From Batkoa obscura (taxonomy: Eukaryota > Entomophthoromycota > Entomophthoromycetes > Entomophthorales > Batkoaceae): a stretch of DNA of 64,000 bases. The position numbers and the translations under genes were made by a program. Of the stretch, positions 46,185-55,864 are shown piece by piece; positions within the stretch are counted from its first letter, which is position 1; every line of letters starts with the position of its first letter. The DNA lies in the NCBI GenBank assembly GCA_030770535.1, contig JASVEC010000078.1, positions 1 to 64,000 on the forward strand, given 5' to 3'. The notes beneath the pieces are model-generated. The model made no database searches. It was not told the origin of the DNA and worked only from the letters and a program-made list of their open reading frames with translations.

Positions 46185-47317
46185 ATGGAAGCTAGCGGTA
46201 CCAATGAGACTATAAAAATCCATGTGAAGATGTCCGATGGACAAAAGGATACTTATGACGTAAGTAGTGAAACTTTAATTGGAGATTTTAAACAAACTAT
46301 TAGCGAAAAAATGGAGATTCCAAAAGAAAGGTTACGTTTGATTTTTGCTGGTAAAGTTTTAAAGGATGAGCAAAGTTTAAGTTCTTATAACTTGAAAAAT
46401 GATAATACTATTCATCTAGTTAAAGGCGCAGCTACTACTAATAAAGCTGCTCCTCAAGGTAATCTTTTGGTTTATTTTATTTAGATTTTGATTTAAATTC
46501 TTTCTTTTTAGCTCCAACAAATAATACTTCTACTACTCAAAATACAAATGCTCCAAATACCACCACTGATTCAACTACTCAAAATAATACTCCATTTCCA
46601 TTTGGTGGTCAAAACCCTGCCGATTTATTAAGTCAATTTAATTTACCACCTTTAGGAGGACAAGGAGGTAATGGAACGAATGCTCAAGGTAATCCCTTCG
46701 GTAATTTAGGAGGTATGGGAAATATGGAAAATTTACAAAATAGTTTATTGAATGATCCAAATTCAATGAATTTTTTTACTTCTTTAATGTCTAATCCAGA
46801 AGTGGTACGTAGCGTGATGCAATTTAACCCACAGTTACAAAATATGGGTATGACACCTGAACAAATTAGTTCAATGATGTCAATGATGAATACCCCAGGT
46901 ATGAGAGAAATGATGGCTTCGCCTCAAATGCGTGAAATGATGAGTGGTAATATGGGTGGTGCTATGGGTGGTGCTATGGGTGGTATGGGCAGTAATCCAT
47001 TTGGCGCAAATACTGGCACAAATACTGGCACAAATGGAAACAATCCAGCATTAGGAAGTAATCCAAGGGTACCTAATTTATTCGAAGCATTTGGTGGAGC
47101 TAATAATTTATTTAATAACAATAATTCAACAAACACTACTGGAGACAGTGCCAACGCTGGTGGTGGTAGTCAACAACCACCAGAAGAGCGATTTCAAGTT
47201 CAACTTCAGCAGCTCGCTGATATGGGCTTTCATGATGCTCAAAGAAATATACGTGCTTTATTAGCTACCGGTGGTAATGTTCATGCCGCTGTTGAATATC
47301 TTTTCTCAAATCCTTAG
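46185..47317 (+). CDS. DSK2: Ubiquilin (Dsk2-like)
   Basis: Two exons (46185-46458, 46512-47317) give 359 residues. Ubiquilins carry ubiquitylated proteins to the proteasome. The N-terminal ubiquitin-like domain covers about residues 9-83 ([37 protein letters not shown]). The middle has STI1-type repeats with [19 protein letters not shown] and [19 protein letters not shown]. The C-terminal UBA domain covers about 318-358 ([35 protein letters not shown]), with the MGF loop that contacts ubiquitin. Gly/Met repeats in the middle ([11 protein letters not shown]) come from a short tandem DNA repeat. The intron falls just after the UBL domain. Nothing seems missing. Confidence 0.96.
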
Positions 47318-47938
47318 GTACATATATACCAATTATTTTTTATTGAAAAAATAAACTTTTACCACGTTTAATGTTTTATTTTGGTTATTATATTAACTAT
47401 ATGGATGGTTGTAAAAATAATATTTTATATAAAATGTAAATGATCTAAAATAAAGTTGGATTTATTATAAAACCACTAATATAGCTATAACCTGATACTA
47501 TAATACTCCTAATATATGTATAGTCAAAGAGTAGTAGCCTTTAGTATATAAGGGATTGTTCTAAAAATAGACATAATACCATTACCCAATCTCTTTTGAC
47601 CTCAAGGTATTATTATCAATTGCCTCTCACTATTTTTATTCTGACCTCTCATCTTCCTACAAATTTTGGTAGTTTTTTGATATTAAACATTGTCCACTCA
47701 ATGTAAGGGTCAAAAAGATAGTAGTTTAAATAATTTAGGATAAATATATCTAAGATTGAATATTACATAAACACTTTATTTGATATTTATTATATCTCAA
47801 TATCTATCATTATACTATTCCATTTTATATTCTTCGTATCACTATTCTATAAAAAATGCAATTCAACTTAATGAAGGTTAAAAAAAAAGTAATGTAAGAT
47901 TAAAAAAATAGAACATATTATATTTAATAATCGTAAAC
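47318..47938. other. Convergent spacer
   Basis: About 620 bases between the ends of the ubiquilin and complex I genes. It is less AT-rich around 47480-47700, but I see no open frame or RNA fold that I can support. Confidence 0.5.
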
Positions 47939-48855
47939 TTATTCTTTTTTACCAACAACACCAGGAATAGAAAGTTTCTCCGGTTTATCATCTCTACCTT
48001 GACCTAGAAATAAATTTATATTAAATCCTAATCTCTATTACTAAAAGCAAAAAACTTACCTGTTTGCTCCCAAGCAGAAGAATAATCAAAGTTACGGAAA
48101 GCTTGAGCTAATTCTAAAGGTTCAGTAACCACTCTTTTGCGCTCTTCATCATAACGAACTTCAACATAACCAGTTAAAGGAAAATCTTTTCTAAGTGGAT
48201 GACCAGAGAATCCATAATCAGTTAAAATACGGCGTAAATCTGGATGACCGGTAAAAAACACACCAAACATATCCCAAACTTCTCTTTCTAACCAATTAGC
48301 TGATTTGAATAAAGGAGTTAAAGAAGGTACTGGAGTAACTTCATCCGTATAAGTTTTAACACGAATACGTGTAGAATGAGTAACAGATAATAAATTGTAT
48401 ACAATTTCAAATCGATTGCTACGAGATGGATAATCAACTGCGGTTATATCTTGTACTTGTTTAAATTGAGTACCACTATGATCTTTTAAAATTTCCATCA
48501 CTGGTAATATACTGTTTGGCCCTACGTATAAAGTTAACTCATCTTTATAGATAGAAAAACGCTCAATATATTTTGGCATCAAACTCATCAAATATTGTCC
48601 ATATGAATGATACTTTTCATTTCCGCTTCTAAATTGTGGATCGGCTGGAGAAGCTTTATTTTTTTCTGGTGATTAGTTTTATTAAATTATGAATTAGTTT
48701 GTATTTATTACCACTATTTCTAACTATACTGGTACTGAAATATTTTGTTGGTTGAAGAGCTCTACCTTAAGTAATATTTAATTTTAATTCATGTCATCGA
48801 TGGCTACGTAATTAAAGTTACCATTAAATTTTATTACTTTACGAAGATAACTCAT
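47939..48855 (-). CDS. NDUFS3: Complex I 30-kDa subunit (NDUFS3)
   Basis: Four exons (48843-48855, 48712-48765, 48060-48665, 47939-48003) give 245 residues. This subunit is part of the peripheral arm of mitochondrial NADH:ubiquinone oxidoreductase. The first exon is only 13 bases and leads into a basic, Ser/Arg-rich presequence ([20 protein letters not shown]). The mature part has the family signature from [20 protein letters not shown] through [17 protein letters not shown] to [10 protein letters not shown], plus [19 protein letters not shown]. The last exon supplies the conserved C-terminal tail. The gene shows that the organism keeps complex I, unlike fission yeast and budding yeast. Confidence 0.95.
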
Positions 48856-50298
48856 TTTTAAAAATAATATTGTTTGATCTAATTTTTTTATCTTAGATTA
48901 TCATCAAATTTTGATTTCAATTCTTGGTTGGATTGATTGGCTTATTATGGGTAGTTTGTTGACGTAAAAAAATATTTTTTTTTCCAAAAATCTTGAAGGA
49001 GCTTCACTCCTAAGTGATTAGCTATTTTTCTCAAGTTTGAAAAAATGTTATTAATTTAAATATATTTTTTAATTAGAATTTATTAACTAAACGGAATCTT
49101 CAATATTCTTATTATTACTTATTTTTAATTTTTAATAACTTTAATAAAATTTTATAATCGGTGATTAAAAATAATTACTCTAACCGAAAAGTAATTTAAG
49201 TATATATTTCATTAACTTTAAATTTTTAAAAGCTCATTTTAAATAATTAAGTTCAACAATTAAACAGTTACATTTGAATTATATCAAATAATGATTATAG
49301 TTAATCAATAATGTAAAGTAAAACTAATTCTGGATTAAAGATAGTGAATGTAAGGGCTTAAAACTAAATTTTAACTAAATTTTAGGCTTTGAAACAATAA
49401 TTTAATTCAAATATTAGATATCTTTTTATCATGTTTGAAATGAAAAATGAAATAAAATAATAGTTTATACGGTTTGATTAATTAAATTTTAATTATTATC
49501 TTATTTAATAAACAAACATTTATACAGTTTATAAAAGCTAATATTGCCTAATCTTATTAACCTTACTAATTTAAGTTAAATCTTATTTAGAATTTTATTT
49601 CTAATAGTTTATCTTTGCATGATAAGCAGTACTGCAAAGATCCAGATGTCAAGCCACAGCACCAAGGCAAATCATAGCGGATAAAATGGAATAATTAAAA
49701 ACTAATTGAATATAAATGAAATATTAGCCTGGGCTTAAAGTAATAAATGGTTCAGTTTTATAATTGGTAGAACCTATGGTCAATATATTTGATTGCACCA
49801 ATTATAATGTTCCTAAAGTAAGATACTTGGAAATTGTCATCTTTTTTACAAATATGGAGATTTTAAGTGGCGATTTTGGCTTAAATTGGAAATATTGGAA
49901 ATAAGGTGAGTAATTGTCCATACAACTGTAAAAAAACAATTTATTAAAAAAAGTAGTGGAGAAACTGAGTTTATTTGGAATGGCTTAATTGATAATAAAA
50001 AACTACATTAAAACATAATAAATTTATTTTTAGTTTTTTTATTCACTTCTTGATACTTTATATTACAATCAATATCAAAAATTGAATATCCTATAAATTT
50101 AAATTTATCACAACAATAAATTAAAATACAAAAGTAGCTTAATAATCGGAAAAGAGTCAAAGTTAAAGCAAAAAGATCATTTCTATAAAGCAGACTATTC
50201 CAGTTATTTATGAAAATCAATCATACAAATAATTAAAACGATCAAATTGTTTATTCTACATCAAATCAATACTTTAATACTCTATAATACTATAAACG
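48856..50298. other. Gene-free stretch between divergent genes
   Basis: About 1.4 kb. An open frame of 70 codons at 50008-50220 (minus) has no coding character. A less AT-rich patch at 49615-49690 was checked for a tRNA fold and rejected. Confidence 0.5.
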
Positions 50299-51702
50299 AT
50301 GGTCAAACCAGAAAACTTTTCAATTTCCTTTAAAGACGATCAGAAAGTTTTTTATGCTGGTCAAATTTTAGAAGGTAACTTAGCTTCAATTTTACTGTTA
50401 TTGTTACTATATCTTCATTAGGTTTCGTTAAGTTTCGCTTTCAAAGACCTGAAAGAGCAAAAGCTCTCAATTTGTTCTTTACTGGCATTGAATCCACTTA
50501 TAGTGGACCAACTGGTACAAAGTAAATCTATACAAAGTATTAAATTGAACCTAAATTAATGTTTTAAAATAGACGTGCTGTTGAGGATAATGAAATATTT
50601 AAGGTTAAAAGGATACTTTGGGATAATCCGTGTGGCTATTTTGAAGCAAAATCTTATGTCTTCCCATTTAAAGTTGATTTAGGAGCTTATAACTTCCCAT
50701 CATCTTATGAAGTTAGTTTTGATTATAAAGTTACTTTCTTTAATTAACTCTATTATTTTAGGGCGAAAATGCTAGTATTCGATATAAGTTTAAAGCTGTT
50801 ATTGATAGACCTTCAAGATTTGGTCATACTACCGTTGCTCCAATTACTCTATTATCTTCAATTCCCAATTTTGTGCCAGCATTAATAAAGCCAGAAACTT
50901 TCAGTGCTGAAGCAGTATATGGTGTTGTATCGAAAGAAAAAATAAGACTTACTGCAGATACGAAATTTCGATCATGTACCCCAGGTAATATATTGTGTGT
51001 ATTACATGATTGTATGTATACTAATACTTTAAATAGGTGGAAATATAGTTATGGATATATCAGTATACCCGCGTAATACGAAATCAGTTAATACATTATC
51101 TATAAAACTTATTCAAAATATCCAATTAATTGATAATGAGTAATTAATTACATTATTTTTTGGTCTAATAGTAACTCATTTTGTTTAGAACACCTTCTTC
51201 ACAAAAAGAAATTAGTGCAATTGAGATCCCTGCACATCGAAACGATGATGATGATAACGATTTAGTACGATTATCCGTTCCTTCTACAACCCCACCCGAC
51301 ATCAACTCATCACAGATTTTGAGTATAAATTACTATATTGTAATAAGCGCAGCAGTAGCATGGTCTTACACACCACTTATATTAGAAATCCCAGTTCAAA
51401 TAGCGACACTTAATGTAACTTTAGAAGAAATACCACCTCTTTTAATAAGTGATCATTATCTTCCACCAAATATAGATGCAGGGGAATTTTATACAACAAG
51501 TGATGGAAAAGGGAATGCTAGACATTCATTAACACCATCTTTAATAAGTGATGTTTCAAGTATCTATTCGCATGAGTCAGATGAAATGGATCCAAGGAAA
51601 CAACCTATACAACCTAATTATTCACCAGAAAGATATGAAAAAGAAAAACCACCATTTTCCGCTATGTATCCCTTAGATATCTCTAGATCTGTCTCACCTT
51701 AA
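50299..51702 (+). CDS. Arrestin-domain protein
   Basis: Six exons (50299-50374, 50422-50521, 50573-50711, 50762-50984, 51037-51139, 51189-51702) give 384 residues. Fungal alpha-arrestins link membrane transporters to Rsp5/Nedd4-type ubiquitin ligases for endocytosis. The N-terminal arrestin sandwich starts FSISFKDDQKVFYAGQILEG (the F-x-x-G strand) and continues with RAKALNLFFTGIESTYSG and SYVFPFKVDLGAYNFPSSYE. The C-terminal sandwich follows from EAVYGVVSKEKIRLTAD through VTLEEIPPLLISDHY. The tail (about 310-384) is polar and includes EKEKPPFSAMY; I see no exact PPxY ligase motif, although YLPPN is near it. Splice joins restore the GG and DNE positions. The ART subfamily cannot be set. Confidence 0.85.
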
Positions 51703-52298
51703 GATATTTATAAAATAATAATTTCATTTTTTTAAATCTTAGTCATTCATTTTAAAATTCATTCGAGGATATTTGTACAACTTAAAATATGATTCATTGT
51801 ACTTAATGAGGATCTAGTTTTATCATTGTACATTATTGTGTAAAAATTTTGAATGGCTTTTTATTCATAACTTAAAATAAAGTAACAACCTTTCTATATC
51901 TTTTGTTATGTCTTTTTGCTTTGTTTATTGATAAGCTTAACTATATAATATATATATTAAGAAGCATAAGAATGTATACATTTTTTAGTTTCAATTCTAA
52001 TTATGACATTACATTTAATTCCTTGGTTATGTGCATAATTTTTTCTAATTTCAACCCTATTAATTTTATGGCTTATTATACTATATAGATTTTATCATTA
52101 CATAGCTAATAGTTTTCACTAAATATATAACAATAAAATTTTACGTAATAATATGCATCATCACATCTTTTTATTATTTTTAAGGTCTTTTACTACATAA
52201 CTACCGCAAGGCAATAAACTAAAAACAAAACTTAGACCCGAAAAGAATAAAGTGAAATTTAATTGAGCAATTTTTACAAAAAAACTTCATCTTTTAAA
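51703..52298. other. Spacer before the FKBP pair
   Basis: About 600 AT-rich bases. A 61-codon open frame at 51903-52088 is rich in Phe, Ile and Asn and looks like chance. No other feature. Confidence 0.5.
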
Positions 52299-52700
52299 AT
52301 GTTTCGTTCAACTTTAATCCAAAAAGTAAAAACCTTACCAGTATTACGTAGCTTTAGCAACAGCGCTGCTGCTATGGGAGTAACCAAAAAATTATTGAAG
52401 CAAGGCGATAATAAAAATTTCCCAAAACAAGGCGATAATGTAACTATGCATTACACTGGTACCTTAGAAGATGGTAAAAAATTTGACTCTTCAGTTGACC
52501 GTGGAACTCCTTTTGTTACTCAAATTGGTGTTGGTAGAGTTATTCGTGGTTGGGATGAGGGAGTACCAACTATGTCTTTAGGCGAAAAAGCTGTCCTTAC
52601 TATCACTGGTGATTATGCTTATGGTCCCCAAGGTTATCCTGGTGTAATTCCACCTAATGCTACACTTAATTTCGAAGTTGAACTTTTAAAAATAAATTGA
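52299..52700 (+). CDS. FKBP-type prolyl isomerase with mitochondrial-like presequence
   Basis: A peptidyl-prolyl cis-trans isomerase of the FKBP12 type. I start at the ATG at 52299 (133 residues); the open frame reaches further only through a non-ATG codon. The first 25 residues ([19 protein letters not shown] and on) are basic, Ser-rich and without acidic residues, as in a mitochondrial presequence. A second in-frame ATG at 52374 starts the FKBP12 core, MGVTKKLLK. Leaky starting could give both mitochondrial and cytosolic forms. The core has the FK506-pocket residues in [33 protein letters not shown] and [18 protein letters not shown]. It is tail to tail with a sister gene, and 182 bases of the core are identical in both. 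Confidence 0.93.
   Translation: MFRSTLIQKVKTLPVLRSFSNSAAAMGVTKKLLKQGDNKNFPKQGDNVTMHYTGTLEDGKKFDSSVDRGTPFVTQIGVGRVIRGWDEGVPTMSLGEKAVLTITGDYAYGPQGYPGVIPPNATLNFEVELLKIN
52446..52627 (+). repeat. 182-bp tract identical to the sister FKBP gene
   Basis: From ATGCATTACACTGG to ATGGTCC this copy matches the complement of 53034-53215 at all 182 bases, including third codon positions. The coding sequence on either side differs at many silent and non-silent sites. The edges are abrupt, which marks a recent gene-conversion tract between inverted copies. Confidence 0.88.
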
Positions 52701-52960
52701 GTTGTAACATAAATTGAAATATAGTGTTTATTGTAAAGTCTTTATAAAATGAAGTAAAATTTATAAGCAATCAGAATTGTGTATAAAGTTATTGAATTGT
52801 TAAAGTTAATTGTATAAAAAAGAGTCATATTAATATTTTTAACTCTCGATATGCTAAATATTTATAAGCTATATTGCCAGATATTTCTAAAAGACAAATT
52901 AGTTTTAGTATCACTTTCAATTAGAATAAAGTTAAAAAAGTTAATAAATATTCATTTATT

Positions 52961-53287
52961 TTAATTGATCTTTAAAAGTTCAACTTCAAAAATAAGTGTA
53001 GCATTTGGAGGGATAAGACCTGGGTAACCACGTGGACCATAAGCATAATCACCAGTGATAGTAAGGACAGCTTTTTCGCCTAAAGACATAGTTGGTACTC
53101 CCTCATCCCAACCACGAATAACTCTACCAACACCAATTTGAGTAACAAAAGGAGTTCCACGGTCAACTGAAGAGTCAAATTTTTTACCATCTTCTAAGGT
53201 ACCAGTGTAATGCATGGATACGGTATCACCTTGCTTTGGGAAAGTTTTACCATCACCTTGTTTAAGTACATTCTTAGTTACACCCAT
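52961..53287 (-). CDS. FPR1: Cytosolic FKBP12-type prolyl isomerase
   Basis: 108 residues, exactly the FKBP12 length, with no presequence. The pocket residues are complete: [33 protein letters not shown], the [16 protein letters not shown] hairpin and [16 protein letters not shown]. It is the likely receptor for FK506 and rapamycin, by family knowledge. It lies tail to tail with the presequence-bearing FKBP, 260 bases apart. Residues 25-85 are encoded by DNA identical to that gene, while both ends of the coding region differ. Confidence 0.95.
   Translation of the reverse strand: MGVTKNVLKQGDGKTFPKQGDTVSMHYTGTLEDGKKFDSSVDRGTPFVTQIGVGRVIRGWDEGVPTMSLGEKAVLTITGDYAYGPRGYPGLIPPNATLIFEVELLKIN
53034..53215 (-). 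repeat. Partner tract of the FKBP gene conversion
   Basis: The 182-base inverted twin of 52446-52627. The centres of the two tracts lie about 590 bases apart. Confidence 0.88.
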
Positions 53288-54114
53288 TTTTGATTGCTAA
53301 TTAAAACAGTTGATTATAGATTTCGAAGCCTGATTATATGGTGGTAATTGTTATCGTTTTTAATTGGTTTGGATTATTAATCAATCATAGTGGTAGTTTC
53401 GTTTTAAATAAGCCAATCAATCTAAAGAAGTAGACATAAAAATCAAATTCCATTTATCTTTGTTGAATATCATCGTTTTTCTGATATTTGCGCAAAAATA
53501 AGATGTCTAACTAATATTTATTTTAGATTCAATTCAATTTAAAAGTAATTTTTATTTCATTTTATCATTTTACATATAAATCCTAAAGTTTAAATAATTA
53601 CAAGGATTTCAATTAAGTGTAGTAACGTTAATTATCAATAACTTTTAAGCAAAAGATAAGAGTCAGTAATTGCCCAAGTACGAAATTTTTACTGCAAAAA
53701 TTGTGATTTTATAAAACAGAGTCTAATTTTAAAAACAAATGTAGTAGAATACAATTGAGATTATCTTTTAAAGAGCAATTTTTTTAACAATTCTTAATTT
53801 GAAATGTTATATTAAATAATATCTTAGAATAATGAGAATATATTTAATACTACATAAAAAGTTGAGCTTAAATTACAGTTATTTTAAAACAAATACTGTA
53901 TCTTTTATATTATAAAAAGTGCTATTTTATCAAAAATGTACTTAAATAGTTGTTAAGTTGTATTATAGTCACAATTGTAATCATTTAGAAGATTAAATAA
54001 TTAATATTATTAACTAATTAAATTTAACTTATTCAATAAATAAGCTAAAAGCATTTTTATATTTCATAAAAGTTTTGATGCTTTTTAATAATAATTTACT
54101 TTTAAGAAAGGTAT

Positions 54115-54218
54115 ATATGGAAATGTATTTTTGTGTTTAAGAATTTTACTAACAACTTTTACACTCAAATAGCACTTAAAATGGAAAAAATAATGAAGTC
54201 AAAAAAACACTCTCATAT
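54115..54218 (+). mobile_element. MITE copy (left of an inverted pair)
   Basis: From ATATGGAAATGT to ACTCTCATAT with the full family body (GTGTTTAAGAATTTTACTAAC, CAAATAGCACTTAAAATGG). It lies 11 bases from an inverted copy. Confidence 0.8.
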
Positions 54219-54229
54219 ATTTGATAAAC

Positions 54230-54335
54230 ATATGGGGATGTTTTTTTTGTCTTCATTACTTTTTCCATTTTTAAGCACTATTTGAGTGGAAAGATTATCA
54301 CCAAAATTCTTAAACGAAAAAATACATCCCCATAT
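54230..54335 (-). mobile_element. MITE copy (right of an inverted pair)
   Basis: From ATATGGGGATGT to ACATCCCCATAT, with perfect TGGGGATGT ends and TA flanks, in the opposite orientation to the copy at 54115. The two could fold into a hairpin of about 100 bp per arm. Confidence 0.85.
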
Positions 54336-54417
54336 AATTAAAAAATAGCACATTTATATAAAAAATATTTTAATAAACAATAAGTTAATATTTGAAATTA
54401 AGTTACACTTATATTAA

Positions 54418-54459
54418 TTATTATTATTATTACTATTATTATTACTATTATTATTATTG
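54418..54459. repeat. TTA/TAC trinucleotide microsatellite
   Basis: An imperfect run of TTA units with interspersed TAC in the gene-free stretch. Confidence 0.75.
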
Positions 54460-55864
54460 TTTGATTTTTTACTTTAAATTTTTTTTCTAAGTAATACTTT
54501 TATCTATGTTTGCTAATTCAAATTATTAAGTATTCCCAGAAACAGCTTTTTTTAGACAAAAATAATAGCAAGCAAATTATCAGCTATAGTAAATAGTTAA
54601 TTTTATAACATTTTTAAAAACTCAGCTTTATTAAATAAGTTAATTAATATCTTAATAATAAAGTATTATATAGTTATCTTTAAAAAATAAAAATAAAAAT
54701 GTTCAAAATAAATTCACTTTCTCAGCTTAAATTTTTATGGTTAAGATTTTTAAAAAAAAGAAAGTTATTCTCAAGGATAAATTCAATTGTGTAAATTATT
54801 GCTATTTATATTAAATCCATGCACTATAAGTCCAGGATGTGATATCACTTAATTTTTATAAAGAAATGAAAATGATAAAATATTGAATTCAATTATTTTC
54901 AAACTGCAAGAGAGATTTTATTAGTCTGAGCTGTAATAAAAACAATGTTTGCATAATGAGCCAAATAAAGTTGCAAAAATAACAAAAAAATAAGGCAATT
55001 TACTTCACTTTTGTAATGATTAATAGACTAACTACACTTGATAAAACACTACCTTAATAGCAAAATATTAAAAATATTTTTATTTTTTATGCAAATGGGT
55101 TCTCATAATTTTCTAATTCAAGGCTCAAAGGAAGCTAAAAGGTTAATAATTTATTATTCCAATAAAAGTATCCCTTATAAAAAAAGCTACTTTAATTTTT
55201 AAATGATATAATAATGAAATATTAATATTAATAATGAATACTAAAACAATGTTTATTTATTTTTACGGTATGAGTTAAAAAAGTTGGTTTCAAAAAGAAA
55301 GGGTTCTTACTGTTTAGTAAATTGTTCCGGTGTCAACTTACAACTATTAAGGTTTCTTTCAATAAAAAAACTGTTTTTAAGCCAAATAAAGACCTAATAC
55401 CGTTATTACAGTCATTGTTCTAGTTAAAATAGAATGTTTATTTCTCTTAATTTTAAGTAAAAAAACGACCATTTAAATCAATAAAGTATTGAATCTCTAA
55501 TCCATTTCAAGAAAATTTAATAAGCAAATTAAATATTTAGAGGTTTTTATAATCAAAAATGACATTTTTGTAATATTATTAATTACTGAGAATTATGAAA
55601 ATAGTTAGAAAAAAGTTCGAATAAGTGGATTAAAGTTTATTAAATTTCCAAAAAATAGAGTTGCATTATTGGCTGAACCCCAACAAAACGAGAATGAAAT
55701 ATTTACATCAACTGAAAACACAGATCAGGTGAAAGATAAATGAATCAAAGAAATCATTTTTTATATAAATTGAGAGTGAGGGGCGGTGTCAACTATCAAC
55801 AATTAATTAATTGAAGAAATATATATATACATAATAAATTAATCTTAAATAATTAATCTTAATA

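Larger units (their letters stand above)
53288..55864. other. Long gene-free stretch with a MITE pair
   Basis: About 2.6 kb with no gene. It holds two MITE copies in inverted orientation and a TTA/TAC microsatellite. From 54480 to 55860 I see only AT-rich sequence. Confidence 0.6.

Noticed and set aside
49615-49690. Possible tRNA or small RNA
   Set aside because: Some self-pairing (TTTGCATGATAAGCAGTACTGCAAAG), but no cloverleaf and no A- or B-box.
50008-50220. 70-codon minus frame
   Set aside because: AT-rich chance frame with no neighbour or domain support.
51903-52088. 61-codon frame
   Set aside because: Phe/Ile/Asn-rich composition typical of random AT-rich DNA.
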